A DNA stretch of 64,000 nucleotides from Blastomonas sp. SL216 (GTDB lineage: Bacteria > Pseudomonadota > Alphaproteobacteria > Sphingomonadales > Sphingomonadaceae): NCBI GenBank assembly GCA_026625625.1, contig CP113055.1:250501-314500 (forward strand). Direction: 5' to 3'. The notes beneath the pieces are model-generated. The model did not search any database and had not been told where the DNA came from. It saw only the letters and a list, made by a program, of their open reading frames with translations. Positions 55,124 to 64,000 of the stretch are shown here, piece after piece. Position numbers and translations under genes: made by a program. Each line of letters begins with the position of its first letter. Position 1 is the first letter of the stretch.

Positions 55124-56314
55124 ATGGCCAAGGCTAAATTTGAGCGGACCAAGCCGCACTGCAATATCGGTACCATCGGTCACGTCGACCATGGCAAGAC
55201 CACGCTGACCGCAGCCATCACCAAGGTGCTCGCTGAAACCGGCGGCGCGACCTTCACCGATTATGCGAACATCGACAAGGCTCCCGAAGAGCGCGAGCGC
55301 GGCATCACCATTTCGACCGCACACGTCGAATATGAAACCGAAGCCCGTCACTATGCGCACGTCGACTGCCCGGGTCACGCTGACTATGTGAAGAACATGA
55401 TCACCGGTGCCGCCCAGATGGACGGCGCGATCCTGGTGGTGAACGCTGCTGACGGCCCGATGCCGCAGACCCGTGAGCACATCCTGCTCGCTCGTCAGGT
55501 CGGCGTGCCCGCACTGGTCGTGTACATGAACAAGGTTGACCAGGTCGACGACGAGGAAATCCTCGAGCTCGTTGAACTGGAAGTTCGTGAACTGCTCAGC
55601 TCGTACGACTTCCCCGGCGACGATATTCCGATCGTCAAGGGTTCGGCTCTGGCCGCTCTGGAAGGTCGCGACGACACCATCGGCAAGGAATCGATCTACG
55701 CCCTGATGAAGGCCGTTGACGATTACATCCCGCAGCCGGCTCGCCCCGTCGACAAGCCGTTCCTGATGCCCGTGGAAGACGTGTTCTCGATCTCGGGTCG
55801 TGGTACCGTTGTGACCGGCCGCGTCGAAACTGGCATCGTCAAGGTTGGCGAAGAAGTCGAAATCGTCGGTCTGAAGGACACCCGCAAGACCGTCGTCACC
55901 GGCGTCGAAATGTTCCGCAAGCTGCTCGACCAGGGTGAAGCTGGCGACAACATCGGTGCGCTGGTTCGCGGCGTTGCCCGTGAAGAAGTCGAGCGTGGCC
56001 AGGTTCTCTGCAAGCCCGGTTCGGTTACGCCGCACACCGAGTTCAACGCAGAAGTGTACGTGCTGTCGAAGGACGAAGGTGGCCGTCACACGCCGTTCTT
56101 CGCCAACTATCGTCCGCAGTTCTACTTCCGCACGACCGACGTGACCGGCGAAGTGATCCTGCCCGAGGGCACCGAAATGGTGATGCCGGGGGACAACGTC
56201 ACGATCGGCGTCAAGCTGATCGCTCCGATCGCGATGGATCCGGGTCTGCGCTTCGCAATTCGCGAAGGTGGCCGTACCGTCGGTTCGGGGGTTGTCAGCA
56301 CGATCACCAAGTAA
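55124..56314 (+). CDS. tuf: elongation factor Tu
   Basis: EF-Tu delivers aminoacyl-tRNA to the ribosome. The 396-residue GTPase has G1 GHVDHGKTT (19-27), [38 protein letters not shown], and the barrel domains ending with [23 protein letters not shown]-like drug sites were not examined in detail. AGGAAAAA lies before the ATG. It ends the str operon and is followed by a very strong terminator, so transcription of the S10 operon probably begins afresh or by controlled read-through. Only one tuf copy is in this window. Confidence 0.97.
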   Translation: MAKAKFERTKPHCNIGTIGHVDHGKTTLTAAITKVLAETGGATFTDYANIDKAPEERERGITISTAHVEYETEARHYAHVDCPGHADYVKNMITGAAQMDGAILVVNAADGPMPQTREHILLARQVGVPALVVYMNKVDQVDDEEILELVELEVRELLSSYDFPGDDIPIVKGSALAALEGRDDTIGKESIYALMKAVDDYIPQPARPVDKPFLMPVEDVFSISGRGTVVTGRVETGIVKVGEEVEIVGLKDTRKTVVTGVEMFRKLLDQGEAGDNIGALVRGVAREEVERGQVLCKPGSVTPHTEFNAEVYVLSKDEGGRHTPFFANYRPQFYFRTTDVTGEVILPEGTEMVMPGDNVTIGVKLIAPIAMDPGLRFAIREGGRTVGSGVVSTITK

Positions 56315-56320
56315 TATAGG

Positions 56321-56366
56321 GCCATCTCCCGGACGGATCTGATTCGTCCGGGGGATGGCAGTTTTT
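56321..56366 (+). terminator. Rho-independent terminator of tuf
   Basis: GCCATC and CCCGGACG on the left pair with CGTCCGGG and GATGGC on the right, giving a stem of about 16 bp with small mismatches, followed by TTTTT at 56362-56366. It begins 7 bases after the tuf stop. Confidence 0.88.
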
Positions 56367-56373
56367 CAATAGG

Positions 56374-56428
56374 CCGCCCCGGCGTTGGGCTCGAAAGAGC
56401 CAACGGGTTTCTGGGGCGGTTTGTTTTT
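56374..56428 (+). terminator. second hairpin with T-run in the rpsJ leader (possible attenuator)
   Basis: CCGCCCC (56374-56380) pairs with GGGGCGG (56413-56419). Inside it CGTTGGGCTC pairs with GAGCCAACG around a GAAA loop, with one bulged G. TTTGTTTTT follows at once. It ends 26 bases before the rpsJ ATG. Its place in the leader of the S10 operon suggests attenuation control, as L4 does in enterobacteria, but it may simply be a back-up terminator for tuf. Confidence 0.65.
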
Positions 56429-56454
56429 CGCTCTTTCGCATCGGTAAAGTGGTA

Positions 56455-56766
56455 ATGGAAACGCAGAATATCCGTATTCGCCTCAAGGCATTTGATCATC
56501 GCGTGCTCGATCAGGCGACCGGCGACATCGCCGACACCGCCCGCCGCACCGGCGCTCTCATTCGTGGTCCCATTCCGCTGCCGACGCGCATCGAGAAGTT
56601 CACCGTGAACCGCGGCCCGCATGTCGACAAGAAGTCGCGCGAGCAGTTCGAGGTGCGCACCTACAAGCGTCTGCTGGATATCGTCCAGCCGACCCCGGCC
56701 ACCGTCGATGCGCTGATGAAGCTCGAACTGGCCGCTGGCGTCAACGTCGAGATCAAGCTGGCCTGA
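56455..56766 (+). CDS. rpsJ: 30S ribosomal protein uS10
   Basis: Ribosomal protein S10, also the NusE antitermination factor, has 103 residues: [60 protein letters not shown] and a C-terminal [20 protein letters not shown] two codons earlier is less likely. The ribosome-binding site is weak. It heads the S10 operon but is separated from rplC by an unusually long 255-base gap with a terminator-like hairpin. Confidence 0.96.
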   Translation: METQNIRIRLKAFDHRVLDQATGDIADTARRTGALIRGPIPLPTRIEKFTVNRGPHVDKKSREQFEVRTYKRLLDIVQPTPATVDALMKLELAAGVNVEIKLA

Positions 56767-56776
56767 GGCCGGCACG

Positions 56777-56795
56777 CCCCGGACCTGGTCCGGGG
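56777..56795. repeat. palindrome after rpsJ
   Basis: CCCCGGACC and GGTCCGGGG form a perfect 9-bp stem around a single central base 10 bases after the rpsJ stop, followed by a small TGCCC-GACA-GGGCA hairpin (56801-56814). It resembles the CCCGGA-type repeats in the gat and str regions. Confidence 0.55.
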
Positions 56796-56935
56796 ATCTC
56801 TGCCCGACAGGGCAGGGGCCTAAGGGATACCGCGCAGCCTTTGCTGCGGCTCTGGTCCCCCGTCTTTTCCCTCATTCGTGCGCGGATGAGGGGAAAAGCC
56901 AACCCGGACGGGGTGATCATCAAAATTCGGGTTGG

Positions 56936-56966
56936 CCCTCAAGGTTTAACGGCCTTGGGGGTTTTT
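56936..56966 (+). terminator. terminator-like hairpin between rpsJ and rplC
   Basis: CCCTCAAGG (56936-56944) pairs with CCTTGGGGG (56953-56961, one G-T pair) and is followed by TTTTT. Just before it, GCCAACCCG pairs with CGGGTTGGC, which shares bases with the terminator stem and could act as an alternative fold. It interrupts the S10 operon 55 bases before rplC, so it is either an attenuator or the real end of an rpsJ unit. The rest of the gap has no gene. Confidence 0.65.
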
Positions 56967-57021
56967 CGTTGGATACGCCCGCAAGCATTCACGCAAGCGG
57001 GCCTCTATTGGGAGAATGATC

Positions 57022-57780
57022 ATGCGCACTGGCGTGATCGCGAAAAAAGTCGGGATGACCCGCCTGTTCCAGGAAGATGGCCGGCACGTGCCCGTCACCG
57101 TCCTGTCGCTGGAAGATTGCCAGGTGGTTTCGGTGAAGAACCAGGACCGTGACGGTTACGTCGCTGTCCAGCTGGGTGCCGGAGCTGCCAAGCCCAAGAA
57201 CGTCAACAAGCCGCAGCGCGAGCATTTTGCCAAGGCAGAAGTCGCTCCCAAGATGCTGATGGCCGAGTTCCGCGTCGCCGACGATGCGATCCTCGATGTG
57301 GGCGCCACCATTTCCGCCAACCACTTCATCCCCGGTCAGCTGGTCGACATTACCGGCCACACCCAGGGTAAGGGCTTTGCCGGCGCCATGAAGCGCTGGG
57401 GCTTCGGGGGTATGCGCGCGTCGCATGGCGTGTCGATCTCTCACCGTGCCCATGGTTCGACCGGTCAGCGTCAGGATCCGGGCAAGGTCTTCAAGAACAA
57501 GAAGATGGCAGGTCACATGGGTGATCGTCAGCGCACACAGCAGAACCTGGAAGTCGTCCGTACCGACGAAGCGCGCGGCCTGATCTTCGTCAAGGGTTCG
57601 GTCCCCGGTTCCAAGGGTGGCTGGCTGATGGTTCGCGATGCCGTCAAGGTTCCGCTCCACGCCGATGCTCCGTACCCCGCCGCGATCCGCACTGCTGCGG
57701 GCAATAACGACAATGCTCCCGCCGACACGCCTGCTGAAGACGTGGCCGCTGTGGAAGCAACCGACGGCCAGGAGGGTTAA
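57022..57780 (+). CDS. rplC: 50S ribosomal protein uL3
   Basis: Ribosomal protein L3 has 252 residues: [20 protein letters not shown], the [20 protein letters not shown] segment, [20 protein letters not shown] and [20 protein letters not shown]. It carries an acidic, alanine-rich C-terminal extension of about 35 residues ([20 protein letters not shown]) common in alphaproteobacteria. GGGAGA lies six bases before the ATG. An ATG two codons earlier is too close to the ribosome-binding site. Confidence 0.97.
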   Translation: MRTGVIAKKVGMTRLFQEDGRHVPVTVLSLEDCQVVSVKNQDRDGYVAVQLGAGAAKPKNVNKPQREHFAKAEVAPKMLMAEFRVADDAILDVGATISANHFIPGQLVDITGHTQGKGFAGAMKRWGFGGMRASHGVSISHRAHGSTGQRQDPGKVFKNKKMAGHMGDRQRTQQNLEVVRTDEARGLIFVKGSVPGSKGGWLMVRDAVKVPLHADAPYPAAIRTAAGNNDNAPADTPAEDVAAVEATDGQEG

Positions 57781-57786
57781 TCGGTC

Positions 57787-58413
57787 ATGAAGCTCAAGGT
57801 TCAAACCCTCGACGCCACTGCCAAGGGCGACATCGAACTGAACGATGACGTCTTCGGCGTGACCCCGCGTGCAGACATTCTGCACCGCGTCGTCACCTGG
57901 CAGCTCGAAAATCGTCGTGGCACCGCGCGTGCCGCCCGCGAGCGCAGCGATGTTGCCCGCACCGGCAAGAAGTTCGGTCGTCAGAAGGGCGGTGGTACTG
58001 CTCGTCACGGCGATCGTCGTGCCCCGATCTTTGTCGGCGGTGGTAAGGCTCACGGTCCCCGCGTCCGTGACTTCAACCCCTCGCTGAACAAGAAGGTGCG
58101 TGCACTCGGCCTGAAGATGGCGCTGTCGTCCAAGGTTGCCAGCGAAAGCCTGATCGTGGTCGATACGCTCGATCTGGCTGATGCAAAGACCAAGGTTCTG
58201 GTCGCGCAGCTCGGCAAGCTCGGCCTCGGCAAGAAGGCGCTGTTCATCGATGGCGATGCCGTGAATGACAATTTCAAGAAGGCTTCGGCCAACCTGATCG
58301 GTCTGAACGTGCTGCCCGCCGTCGGTGCCAATGTCTATGACATCCTGAAACACGATACGCTGGTGCTGACCCGCGCCGCTGTTGAAAAGCTGGAGGCCCG
58401 GTTCAATGGCTAA
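57787..58413 (+). CDS. rplD: 50S ribosomal protein uL4
   Basis: Ribosomal protein L4 has 208 residues. The loop lining the exit tunnel is [20 protein letters not shown], then [35 protein letters not shown] follows. In enterobacteria L4 controls the S10 operon by attenuation and translational repression; the leader hairpins upstream of rpsJ and rplC are candidates for similar control here. It overlaps rplW by 8 bases. Confidence 0.97.
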   Translation: MKLKVQTLDATAKGDIELNDDVFGVTPRADILHRVVTWQLENRRGTARAARERSDVARTGKKFGRQKGGGTARHGDRRAPIFVGGGKAHGPRVRDFNPSLNKKVRALGLKMALSSKVASESLIVVDTLDLADAKTKVLVAQLGKLGLGKKALFIDGDAVNDNFKKASANLIGLNVLPAVGANVYDILKHDTLVLTRAAVEKLEARFNG

Positions 58414-58717
58414 GAAATCCGACACCATCGATACCCGTCATTACGACGTGATCGTGGCCCCGCACATCACCGAAAAGTCGACGCTGCTGAGCGAGAACAA
58501 CGCGGTGGTCTTCAAGGTCAGCCAGGACGCGACCAAGCCGCAGATCAAGGCGGCGGTTGAAGCTCTGTTCGACGTCAAGGTCGTGGGTGTGAACACCCTG
58601 GTCCAGAAGGGCAAGACCAAGCGTTGGAAGGGCCGTCCCTATACCCGCAACGACATCAAGAAAGCCGTTGTTCGTCTGGCCGAAGGCCAGTCGATCGACG
58701 TCACCACCGGCGTCTGA
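58406..58717 (+). CDS. rplW: 50S ribosomal protein uL23
   Basis: Ribosomal protein L23 at the tunnel exit, docking site for trigger factor and signal recognition particle, has 103 residues. [40 protein letters not shown] and [20 protein letters not shown] are standard. The start lies inside the end of rplD, indicating translational coupling. Confidence 0.97.
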   Translation: MAKKSDTIDTRHYDVIVAPHITEKSTLLSENNAVVFKVSQDATKPQIKAAVEALFDVKVVGVNTLVQKGKTKRWKGRPYTRNDIKKAVVRLAEGQSIDVTTGV

Positions 58718-58747
58718 GCGCGGTCGGCAAGCTGACAGGATAGAGAT

Positions 58748-59584
58748 ATGGCACTCAAATCATATAATCCGACAAGCCCGGGCCGTCGTGGCCTGATCCT
58801 TGTCGACCGCAGCGACCTGTACAAGGGCGGCCCGGTCAAGGCGCTGACCGAAGGCAAGCGCAAGACCGGTGGACGCAACAACAAGGGTCATGTGACCTCG
58901 CGCGGCATCGCCGGCGGTCACAAGCAGCGTTACCGCATTGTCGACTTCAAGCGTCGCAAGCTCGATGTTCCCGGCACCGTGGAGCGGATCGAATATGATC
59001 CCAACCGCACCGCCTTCATCGCGCTGATCAAGTACGAAGACGGCGAACTGGCCTACATCCTGGCGCCGCAGCGTCTGGCCGTTGGCGACACCGTGATCGC
59101 TGGCGAAAAGACCGACGTGAAGCCGGGCAACGCCATGAAGCTGGCGCAGATGCCGGTCGGCACCATCATCCACAATGTGGAAATGAAGCCGGGCAAGGGC
59201 GGTCAGATCGCCCGTTCGGCAGGCACCTATGCACAGGTCGTCGGTCGTGACCGCGGCATGGTGATGGTCCGTCTGAACTCGGGCGAGCAGCGTTACATCC
59301 CCGGCGCCTGCATGGGCACCGTGGGCGCCGTGTCGAACCCCGACAACAGCAACCAGAACTTCGCCAAGGCTGGTCGCAAGCGCTGGATGGGCCGTCGTCC
59401 GCTGACCCGCGGTGTTGCAAAGAACCCGGTCGATCACCCGCATGGTGGTGGTGAAGGCCGCACCTCGGGTGGCCGTCATCCGGTTACGCCGTGGGGCAAG
59501 CCGACCAAGGGCATGCGCACTCGTAAGAACAAGTCGACCGACAAGATGATCATCCGGTCGCGTCACGCGAAGAAGAAGAGGTAA
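58748..59584 (+). CDS. rplB: 50S ribosomal protein uL2
   Basis: Ribosomal protein L2, needed for subunit joining and the peptidyl transferase centre, has 278 residues. [60 protein letters not shown] and [20 protein letters not shown] (with the functionally key His) are present. It ends RSRHAKKKR. The order rplW-rplB-rpsS is standard. Confidence 0.98.
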   Translation: MALKSYNPTSPGRRGLILVDRSDLYKGGPVKALTEGKRKTGGRNNKGHVTSRGIAGGHKQRYRIVDFKRRKLDVPGTVERIEYDPNRTAFIALIKYEDGELAYILAPQRLAVGDTVIAGEKTDVKPGNAMKLAQMPVGTIIHNVEMKPGKGGQIARSAGTYAQVVGRDRGMVMVRLNSGEQRYIPGACMGTVGAVSNPDNSNQNFAKAGRKRWMGRRPLTRGVAKNPVDHPHGGGEGRTSGGRHPVTPWGKPTKGMRTRKNKSTDKMIIRSRHAKKKR

Positions 59585-59587
59585 GTC

Positions 59588-59863
59588 ATGGCTCGCTCCA
59601 TCAAAAAAGGGCCGTTCTTCGACCTGTATCTGCTGAAGAAGGCAGAGACGGCGCAGGACGCTGGCGGCCGTGCACCGATCAAGACCTGGTCGCGTCGTTC
59701 GACGATCCTGCCGCAGTTCGTCGGCCTGACGTTCAACGTCTATAACGGCCACAAGTTCATCCCCGTGGCGGTCAACGAAGACATGGTGGGTCACAAGCTG
59801 GGCGAATTCGCTCCGACCCGCACCTTCCCTGGCCACGCTGCTGACAAGAAGGGCAAGCGCTAA
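59588..59863 (+). CDS. rpsS: 30S ribosomal protein uS19
   Basis: Ribosomal protein S19 of the 30S head has 91 residues: [60 protein letters not shown] and [20 protein letters not shown]. The stop overlaps the rplV start (TAATG) by one base. Confidence 0.97.
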   Translation: MARSIKKGPFFDLYLLKKAETAQDAGGRAPIKTWSRRSTILPQFVGLTFNVYNGHKFIPVAVNEDMVGHKLGEFAPTRTFPGHAADKKGKR

Positions 59864-60240
59864 TGGGCAAGGCAAAATCTCCGCGCCGGGTTGGCGAGAA
59901 CGAGGCTCTGGCCGTCGGCACCACCATCCGTGGTTCGGCACAGAAGCTGAACCTGGTTGCTGCGCTGATCCGCGGCAAGAAGGCCGAGGACGCGATGAAC
60001 ATCCTGTCCTTCTCGAAAAAGGCCATGGCGGTCGATGCGAAGAAGGTGCTGGCTTCGGCCATCGCCAACGCGGAAAACAACCACAATCTCGATGTCGACG
60101 CGCTGGTCGTGGCCGAGGCGAGTGTTGGCAAGGCGATCACGATGAAGCGTTTCATGACGCGCGCTCGTGGCCGTTCCAGCCGCATCGTCAAGCCGTTCAG
60201 CCGCCTGCGCATCGTGGTGCGCGAACAAGAGGAAGCGTAA
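59863..60240 (+). CDS. rplV: 50S ribosomal protein uL22
   Basis: Ribosomal protein L22, whose hairpin lines the exit tunnel, has 125 residues. [60 protein letters not shown] and [20 protein letters not shown] correspond to the usual globular part and hairpin. It is joined to rpsS by overlapping stop and start codons and precedes rpsC by 3 bases. Confidence 0.97.
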   Translation: MGKAKSPRRVGENEALAVGTTIRGSAQKLNLVAALIRGKKAEDAMNILSFSKKAMAVDAKKVLASAIANAENNHNLDVDALVVAEASVGKAITMKRFMTRARGRSSRIVKPFSRLRIVVREQEEA

Positions 60241-60243
60241 GCC

Positions 60244-60942
60244 ATGGGTCACAAGAGCAATCCGATTGGCCTGCGTCTGCAGATCAACCGCACCTGGGAC
60301 AGCCGCTGGTTCGCCGAAGGGCGTGACTATGCGCGTCTGCTCAAGGAAGACATCGAGCTGCGCAAGTACATCATGAAGACGCTGCCCCAGGCTGCGATCT
60401 CCAAGGTGGTCATCGAGCGCCCGGCCCGTCTGTGCCGCGTCTCCATCTATGCTGCACGCCCCGGCGTGATCATCGGCAAGAAGGGTGCGGACATCGAAAA
60501 GCTGCGCAAGACGCTGGAAGGTCTGATCGAAGGTGGTGAGGTCAAGCTCAACATCGTCGAGATCCGCAAGCCCGAAATCGACGCCAAGCTCGTCGCACAG
60601 GGCATTGCCGATCAGCTGATCCGTCGCGTTGCCTTCCGTCGTGCCATGAAGCGCGCGATGCAGTCGGCGATGCGTCTGGGTGCCGAAGGCATCAAGGTGA
60701 TGTGCGGTGGCCGTCTGGGCGGTGCTGAAATCGCGCGTACCGAGCAGTATCGCGAAGGTCGCGTGCCGCTGCATACGCTGCGTGCCAATGTCGACTATGC
60801 CGAAGCCGAAGCGCTGACCGCGTACGGCATCATCGGCATCAAGTGCTGGATCTTCAAGGGCGAAATCCTTGGTCACGATCCGATGGCGCAGGACCGGCTG
60901 ATGATGGAAGCACAGACTTCCGGCGTCCGCCCGGCCCGCTGA
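60244..60942 (+). CDS. rpsC: 30S ribosomal protein uS3
   Basis: Ribosomal protein S3 at the mRNA entry site has 232 residues. It contains [40 protein letters not shown], the KH domain [20 protein letters not shown], and the C-terminal [20 protein letters not shown] and [13 protein letters not shown]. Length is typical. Confidence 0.98.
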   Translation: MGHKSNPIGLRLQINRTWDSRWFAEGRDYARLLKEDIELRKYIMKTLPQAAISKVVIERPARLCRVSIYAARPGVIIGKKGADIEKLRKTLEGLIEGGEVKLNIVEIRKPEIDAKLVAQGIADQLIRRVAFRRAMKRAMQSAMRLGAEGIKVMCGGRLGGAEIARTEQYREGRVPLHTLRANVDYAEAEALTAYGIIGIKCWIFKGEILGHDPMAQDRLMMEAQTSGVRPAR

Positions 60943-60972
60943 GCCCAGAACAGACAGACAAGGTAGAGCATC

Positions 60973-61407
60973 ATGCTGCAACCGAAGAAAATGAAGTTCC
61001 GCAAGGCTTTCAAGGGCCGTATCAGCGGCAATGCGCCCGGCGGAACCAGCCTGAATTTCGGGTCCTATGGCCTGAAGGCGCTGGAGCCCGAGCGGATTAC
61101 CGCTCGCCAGATCGAAGCCGCTCGTCGTGCGATCACGCGTCACATCAAGCGTCAGGGACGTTTGTGGATCCGCGTGTTCCCCGACGTGCCCGTCACCAAG
61201 AAGCCCGCTGAAGTCCGTCAGGGTAAGGGCAAGGGTTCGGTCGAATATTGGGCCGCCCGCGTCAAGCCCGGCCGCATCCTGTTCGAACTGGACGGCGTGC
61301 CTGGTCCGATTGCCGCGGTGGCGTTTGAACGTGCAGCGATGAAGCTGCCGATCAAGACCAAGGTCGTGGCGCGCCTGGGCGATACGTCGCACCTGGGAGG
61401 TGAGTGA
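60973..61407 (+). CDS. rplP: 50S ribosomal protein uL16
   Basis: Ribosomal protein L16 near the A-site tRNA has 144 residues: [60 protein letters not shown] and [20 protein letters not shown]. Its stop overlaps the rpmC start region (TGATG). Confidence 0.97.
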   Translation: MLQPKKMKFRKAFKGRISGNAPGGTSLNFGSYGLKALEPERITARQIEAARRAITRHIKRQGRLWIRVFPDVPVTKKPAEVRQGKGKGSVEYWAARVKPGRILFELDGVPGPIAAVAFERAAMKLPIKTKVVARLGDTSHLGGE

Positions 61408-61613
61408 TGAGCAAGATTTTTGAAGACCTTCAGCAGAAGACCGACGATCAGCTTTCCGCTGAACTGGGTGCGCTGAAGAAGGAAGCGTTCAACCTGCGCT
61501 TCCAGGCCGCGACCAACCAGCTGGAGCGCCCCGCGCGCGTCCGTGAAGTGCGTCGCACCATTGCCCGCATCAAGACCCTGCAGAGCGAGCGCGCTCGCTC
61601 TGCAGCCAAGTAA
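61407..61613 (+). CDS. rpmC: 50S ribosomal protein uL29
   Basis: Ribosomal protein L29 has 68 residues and two helices: [40 protein letters not shown], then [15 protein letters not shown]. The ATG has GGGAGG six bases upstream; the GTG one codon before is less well placed. It overlaps the rplP stop by one base. Confidence 0.96.
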   Translation: MSKIFEDLQQKTDDQLSAELGALKKEAFNLRFQAATNQLERPARVREVRRTIARIKTLQSERARSAAK

Positions 61614-61623
61614 GGAGGCCGAT

Positions 61624-61893
61624 ATGCCGAAACGAGTTCTGACCGGAACGGTGGTCTCCGACAAGGGCGACAAGACCGTGGTGGTGAATGTCGAGCGCAA
61701 GGTGAAGCACCCGCTTTATGGGAAGATCATCCGCCGCTCGAAGAAGTACCATGCGCATGATGAGAACAACAGCTTCAAGGAAGGCGAAACCGTCCGCATC
61801 GAAGAGACGGCGCCGATTTCCAAGCTGAAGACCTGGAAGGTGCTGGATCGGGTGAACACCCACAAGGCGCCCGAGGCATCGAGCGAAGCATAA
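61624..61893 (+). CDS. rpsQ: 30S ribosomal protein uS17
   Basis: Ribosomal protein S17 has 89 residues with an OB fold: [60 protein letters not shown] and [10 protein letters not shown]. It carries a short C-terminal extension. GGAGG lies upstream of the ATG. A longer in-frame start inside rpmC lacks family character. Confidence 0.97.
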   Translation: MPKRVLTGTVVSDKGDKTVVVNVERKVKHPLYGKIIRRSKKYHAHDENNSFKEGETVRIEETAPISKLKTWKVLDRVNTHKAPEASSEA

Positions 61894-61949
61894 GCCATTA
61901 GGAACTGCCGGACTGGTTCCGGCAAGCCAGACAAGAAGGAAACGGATCC

Positions 61950-62318
61950 ATGATCCAGATGCAATCCAATCTTGATGTCGCTGACAACAGTGGCGCGAAG
62001 CGCGTCCAGTGCATCAAGGTTCTCGGCGGATCGAAGCGTCGCTTCGCCGGCGTGGGCGACATCATCGTCGTCTCCGTCAAGGAAGCCGCTCCGCGCGGCC
62101 GCGTGAAAAAGGGTGACGTGCACCGCGCCGTCATCGTGCGCACCGCCAAGGATGTGCGCCGCGCCGACGGCAGCGTCATCCGCTTCGACAGCAATGCTGC
62201 TGTGCTCATCAACAAGAATGACGAGCCCATCGGCACCCGTATTTTTGGCCCGGTGGTCCGTGAGCTGCGCGCGCGCAAGCACATGAAGATCATCTCGCTG
62301 GCTCCGGAGGTGCTGTAA
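61950..62318 (+). CDS. rplN: 50S ribosomal protein uL14
   Basis: Ribosomal protein L14, contacting the 30S subunit and the site of RsfS binding, has 122 residues: [60 protein letters not shown] and [32 protein letters not shown] lies before the ATG. Confidence 0.98.
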   Translation: MIQMQSNLDVADNSGAKRVQCIKVLGGSKRRFAGVGDIIVVSVKEAAPRGRVKKGDVHRAVIVRTAKDVRRADGSVIRFDSNAAVLINKNDEPIGTRIFGPVVRELRARKHMKIISLAPEVL

Positions 62319-62320
62319 CC

Positions 62321-62641
62321 ATGGCAAGCGCGAAGATCAAAAAGGGTGACAAGGTCGTCGTCCTGTCCGGCAAGGACAAGGGCCGCAACGGCACCGTCAC
62401 CAAGGTGATGCCGAAGGACGACAAGGTCGTCGTTTCGGGCCTGAACGTGATGGTCCGCCATCGCAAGCCCAGCCAGACGAACCCCCAGGGTGGTCTGGAC
62501 CGGGTCGAGGCCCCGCTGCACATTTCCAAGGTCGCCGTGGCTGACCCCAAGACCGGCGCGCCCACGCGCGTTCGTTTCGAGACGGTCGACGGCAAGAAGG
62601 TCCGCGTGGCTGTAAAGTCCGGGGAGAAGATCGATGGCTGA
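62321..62641 (+). CDS. rplX: 50S ribosomal protein uL24
   Basis: Ribosomal protein L24, an early assembly protein, has 106 residues. The KOW motif is [40 protein letters not shown] and the C-terminal [20 protein letters not shown] follow. The stop overlaps the rplE start by 8 bases. Confidence 0.97.
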   Translation: MASAKIKKGDKVVVLSGKDKGRNGTVTKVMPKDDKVVVSGLNVMVRHRKPSQTNPQGGLDRVEAPLHISKVAVADPKTGAPTRVRFETVDGKKVRVAVKSGEKIDG

Positions 62642-63215
62642 TAAGTACGTGCCCCGCCTGCGTCAGCGTTATGACGACGTCATCGTCAAGGCGATGCAGG
62701 AAAAGTTCGGCTACACGAACCCGATGCAGATCCCGAAGCTGGAAAAGATCACCATCAACATGGGTGTCGGTGAAGGCAGCCAGGATAAGAAGAAGGTGAC
62801 CACCGCCGCTGCCGAAATGGAACTGATTGCCGGCCAGAAGCCCGTGATCACCAAGGCGCGCAAGTCGATCGCTCAGTTCAAGCTGCGCGAAGGCATGCCG
62901 ATCGGCTGCAAGGTGACCCTGCGCAAGGAGCGCATGTTCGAGTTTCTCGATCGTCTGGTGACGATCGCGATGCCGCGCATCCGCGACTTCCGTGGCCTGA
63001 ACCCCAAGAGCTTCGACGGTCGTGGCAACTATGCCATGGGCCTGAAGGAGCAGATCATTTTCCCCGAAATCAGCTACGACCAGATCGACGCTGTTCGCGG
63101 AATGGACATCATCGTGACCACGACCGCCAAGACGGACGATGAAGCGCGCGAACTGCTGCGCCTCTTCGGCTTCCCGTTCCCGGTTGAGGAAACCCAGGAA
63201 AAGGCGGCGGCTTGA
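62634..63215 (+). CDS. rplE: 50S ribosomal protein uL5
   Basis: Ribosomal protein L5 binds 5S rRNA and forms an inter-subunit bridge. Its 193 residues include [60 protein letters not shown] and [20 protein letters not shown]. The C-terminus is slightly extended (TQEKAAA). Confidence 0.98.
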   Translation: MADKYVPRLRQRYDDVIVKAMQEKFGYTNPMQIPKLEKITINMGVGEGSQDKKKVTTAAAEMELIAGQKPVITKARKSIAQFKLREGMPIGCKVTLRKERMFEFLDRLVTIAMPRIRDFRGLNPKSFDGRGNYAMGLKEQIIFPEISYDQIDAVRGMDIIVTTTAKTDDEARELLRLFGFPFPVEETQEKAAA

Positions 63216-63257
63216 TTGCCCTCCGTCTCGCATTTTAGAAAGGCGAGAACTTAAGTC

Positions 63258-63563
63258 ATGGCGAAACTGAGTTCCATCAACAAGAACGAACGTCGCAAGA
63301 AGATGGTCAAGCAGTATGCTGGCCGTTATGCGCGTCTTCGTGCGAAGGCAGAAGACAGCAGCCTGGACGAGACCGAGCGTCTCATCGCCCGGCTGAAGAT
63401 GGCTGAACTGCCCCGCAATGCAAACCCCACGCGCGTTCGCAACCGGTGCAACACCACCGGCCGTCCCCGCGCTTATTACCGCAAGTTCGGGCTCTGCCGT
63501 ATCGAGCTGCGTGATCTGGCCAACAAGGGCCTGATCCCCGGCGTTACGAAGTCCAGCTGGTAA
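63258..63563 (+). CDS. rpsN: 30S ribosomal protein uS14
   Basis: Ribosomal protein S14 in the long, zinc-free form has 101 residues: [60 protein letters not shown] and [20 protein letters not shown]. Only two cysteines remain of the zinc-ribbon form, as expected for this type. Confidence 0.97.
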   Translation: MAKLSSINKNERRKKMVKQYAGRYARLRAKAEDSSLDETERLIARLKMAELPRNANPTRVRNRCNTTGRPRAYYRKFGLCRIELRDLANKGLIPGVTKSSW

Positions 63564-63575
63564 GGATTTGATGAT

Positions 63576-63971
63576 ATGGCAATGACCGATCCTCTGGGCG
63601 ATATGCTCACCCGCATCCGCAATGGCCAGCAGGCCAGGAAGGACAGCGTGATGTCTCCGGCGTCGAACCTGCGCGCTCGCGTGCTCGACGTTCTGCAGCG
63701 CGAAGGCTATATCCGCGGATATACCGAAGAGCTGCTGGGCCGCCACAAGGGCCTGCGCATCGAGCTGAAGTATTTCGAGGGCCAGCCCGCGATCAAGCAT
63801 GTCGCGCGCGTGTCCAAGCCTGGCCGCCGCGTCTATTCGGGTTCCAAGGAACTGCCGATCGTGCGCAACGGCCTGGGTATCACCATCGTATCCACCCCCC
63901 GTGGTGTTCTGTCCGACGCGGAAGCGCGCGAACAGAATGTCGGCGGCGAGGTGCTGGCGGAGGTATTCTGA
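63576..63971 (+). CDS. rpsH: 30S ribosomal protein uS8
   Basis: Ribosomal protein S8 of the central domain has 131 residues: [60 protein letters not shown] and [20 protein letters not shown]. In enterobacteria S8 regulates the spc operon by binding mRNA; no such site was identified here. The start could also be the second ATG (MTDPLGD). Confidence 0.97.
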   Translation: MAMTDPLGDMLTRIRNGQQARKDSVMSPASNLRARVLDVLQREGYIRGYTEELLGRHKGLRIELKYFEGQPAIKHVARVSKPGRRVYSGSKELPIVRNGLGITIVSTPRGVLSDAEAREQNVGGEVLAEVF

Positions 63972-63972
63972 T

Positions 63973-64000
63973 ATGAGCCGCATTGGTAAAAAGCCTGTGG
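63973..64000 (+). CDS. rplF: 50S ribosomal protein uL6 (5' end only)
   Basis: Nine codons, MSRIGKKPV, are visible before the window ends. This is the invariant N-terminus of ribosomal protein L6, and the position after rpsH is the standard one. The start follows the rpsH stop (TGATATG) directly. Confidence 0.9.

Overview
The window is chromosomal DNA from a GC-rich alphaproteobacterium, most probably a member of the Sphingomonadales (Sphingomonas, Sphingopyxis, Novosphingobium or Blastomonas type). The reasons are several large TonB-dependent receptors of the sphingomonad style, GapR (DUF2312), DUF2093 and DUF1244 proteins, an NDUFS4-like complex I subunit, the 41-residue zinc-free type of bL36, and the str and S10 ribosomal operons in alphaproteobacterial order. 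No rRNA, tRNA, CRISPR array, insertion sequence or prophage was seen. Almost all of the DNA is coding.

Layout. Positions 1-5.1 kb hold leuB, purD and xseA, packed end to end, then DUF2093 and an exported M23 peptidase. Positions 5.3-16 kb are an outer-membrane uptake region: two receptors of about 1,040-1,050 residues flank an exported protein of unknown function, followed by a siderophore-type receptor coupled to a PepSY membrane protein and preceded by a palindrome of the alphaproteobacterial Fur/Mur type. Positions 16-21 kb carry a leftward cluster, DUF1244, gapR, GNAT, yebC, ruvC, ruvA, hicB, hicA, ruvB. Positions 21-26.4 kb hold pyk, a HAD-Phd-VapC group, rpmJ, and a lipoprotein gene overlapping an M14 carboxypeptidase gene. 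Positions 26.4-34.6 kb are mainly leftward: an SLC13 permease, an MFS transporter, aroC, a DUF4160/DUF2442 pair, fabI, YihY, a CbpA-like J protein and an ABA4-like protein. Positions 34.7-46 kb are mixed housekeeping genes (pdxH, phzF, serine hydrolase, chorismate mutase, polyprenyl synthase, MATE, hrpB, complex I subunit, ruvX, DUF3089). Positions 45.8-50 kb hold gatC, gatA, an AbrB/VapC toxin-antitoxin pair and gatB. From 50.2 kb come an HD-GYP phosphodiesterase and then rpsL-rpsG-fusA-tuf and rpsJ to rplF, which is cut by the window edge.

The most notable theme is toxin-antitoxin modules spliced without scars into housekeeping operons. A hicBA pair sits between ruvA and ruvB and its toxin stop overlaps the ruvB GTG start. 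An AbrB-VapC pair sits between gatA and gatB, its toxin overlaps the gatB start, and it has its own strong palindromic promoter placed so that the transcript would be leaderless. Other points are a single-base frameshift in the DUF4160 gene, terminator-like hairpins before and after rpsJ that could act as S10-operon attenuators, and two families of palindromic intergenic repeats. All functions are inferred from reading the sequence. No database search was run.
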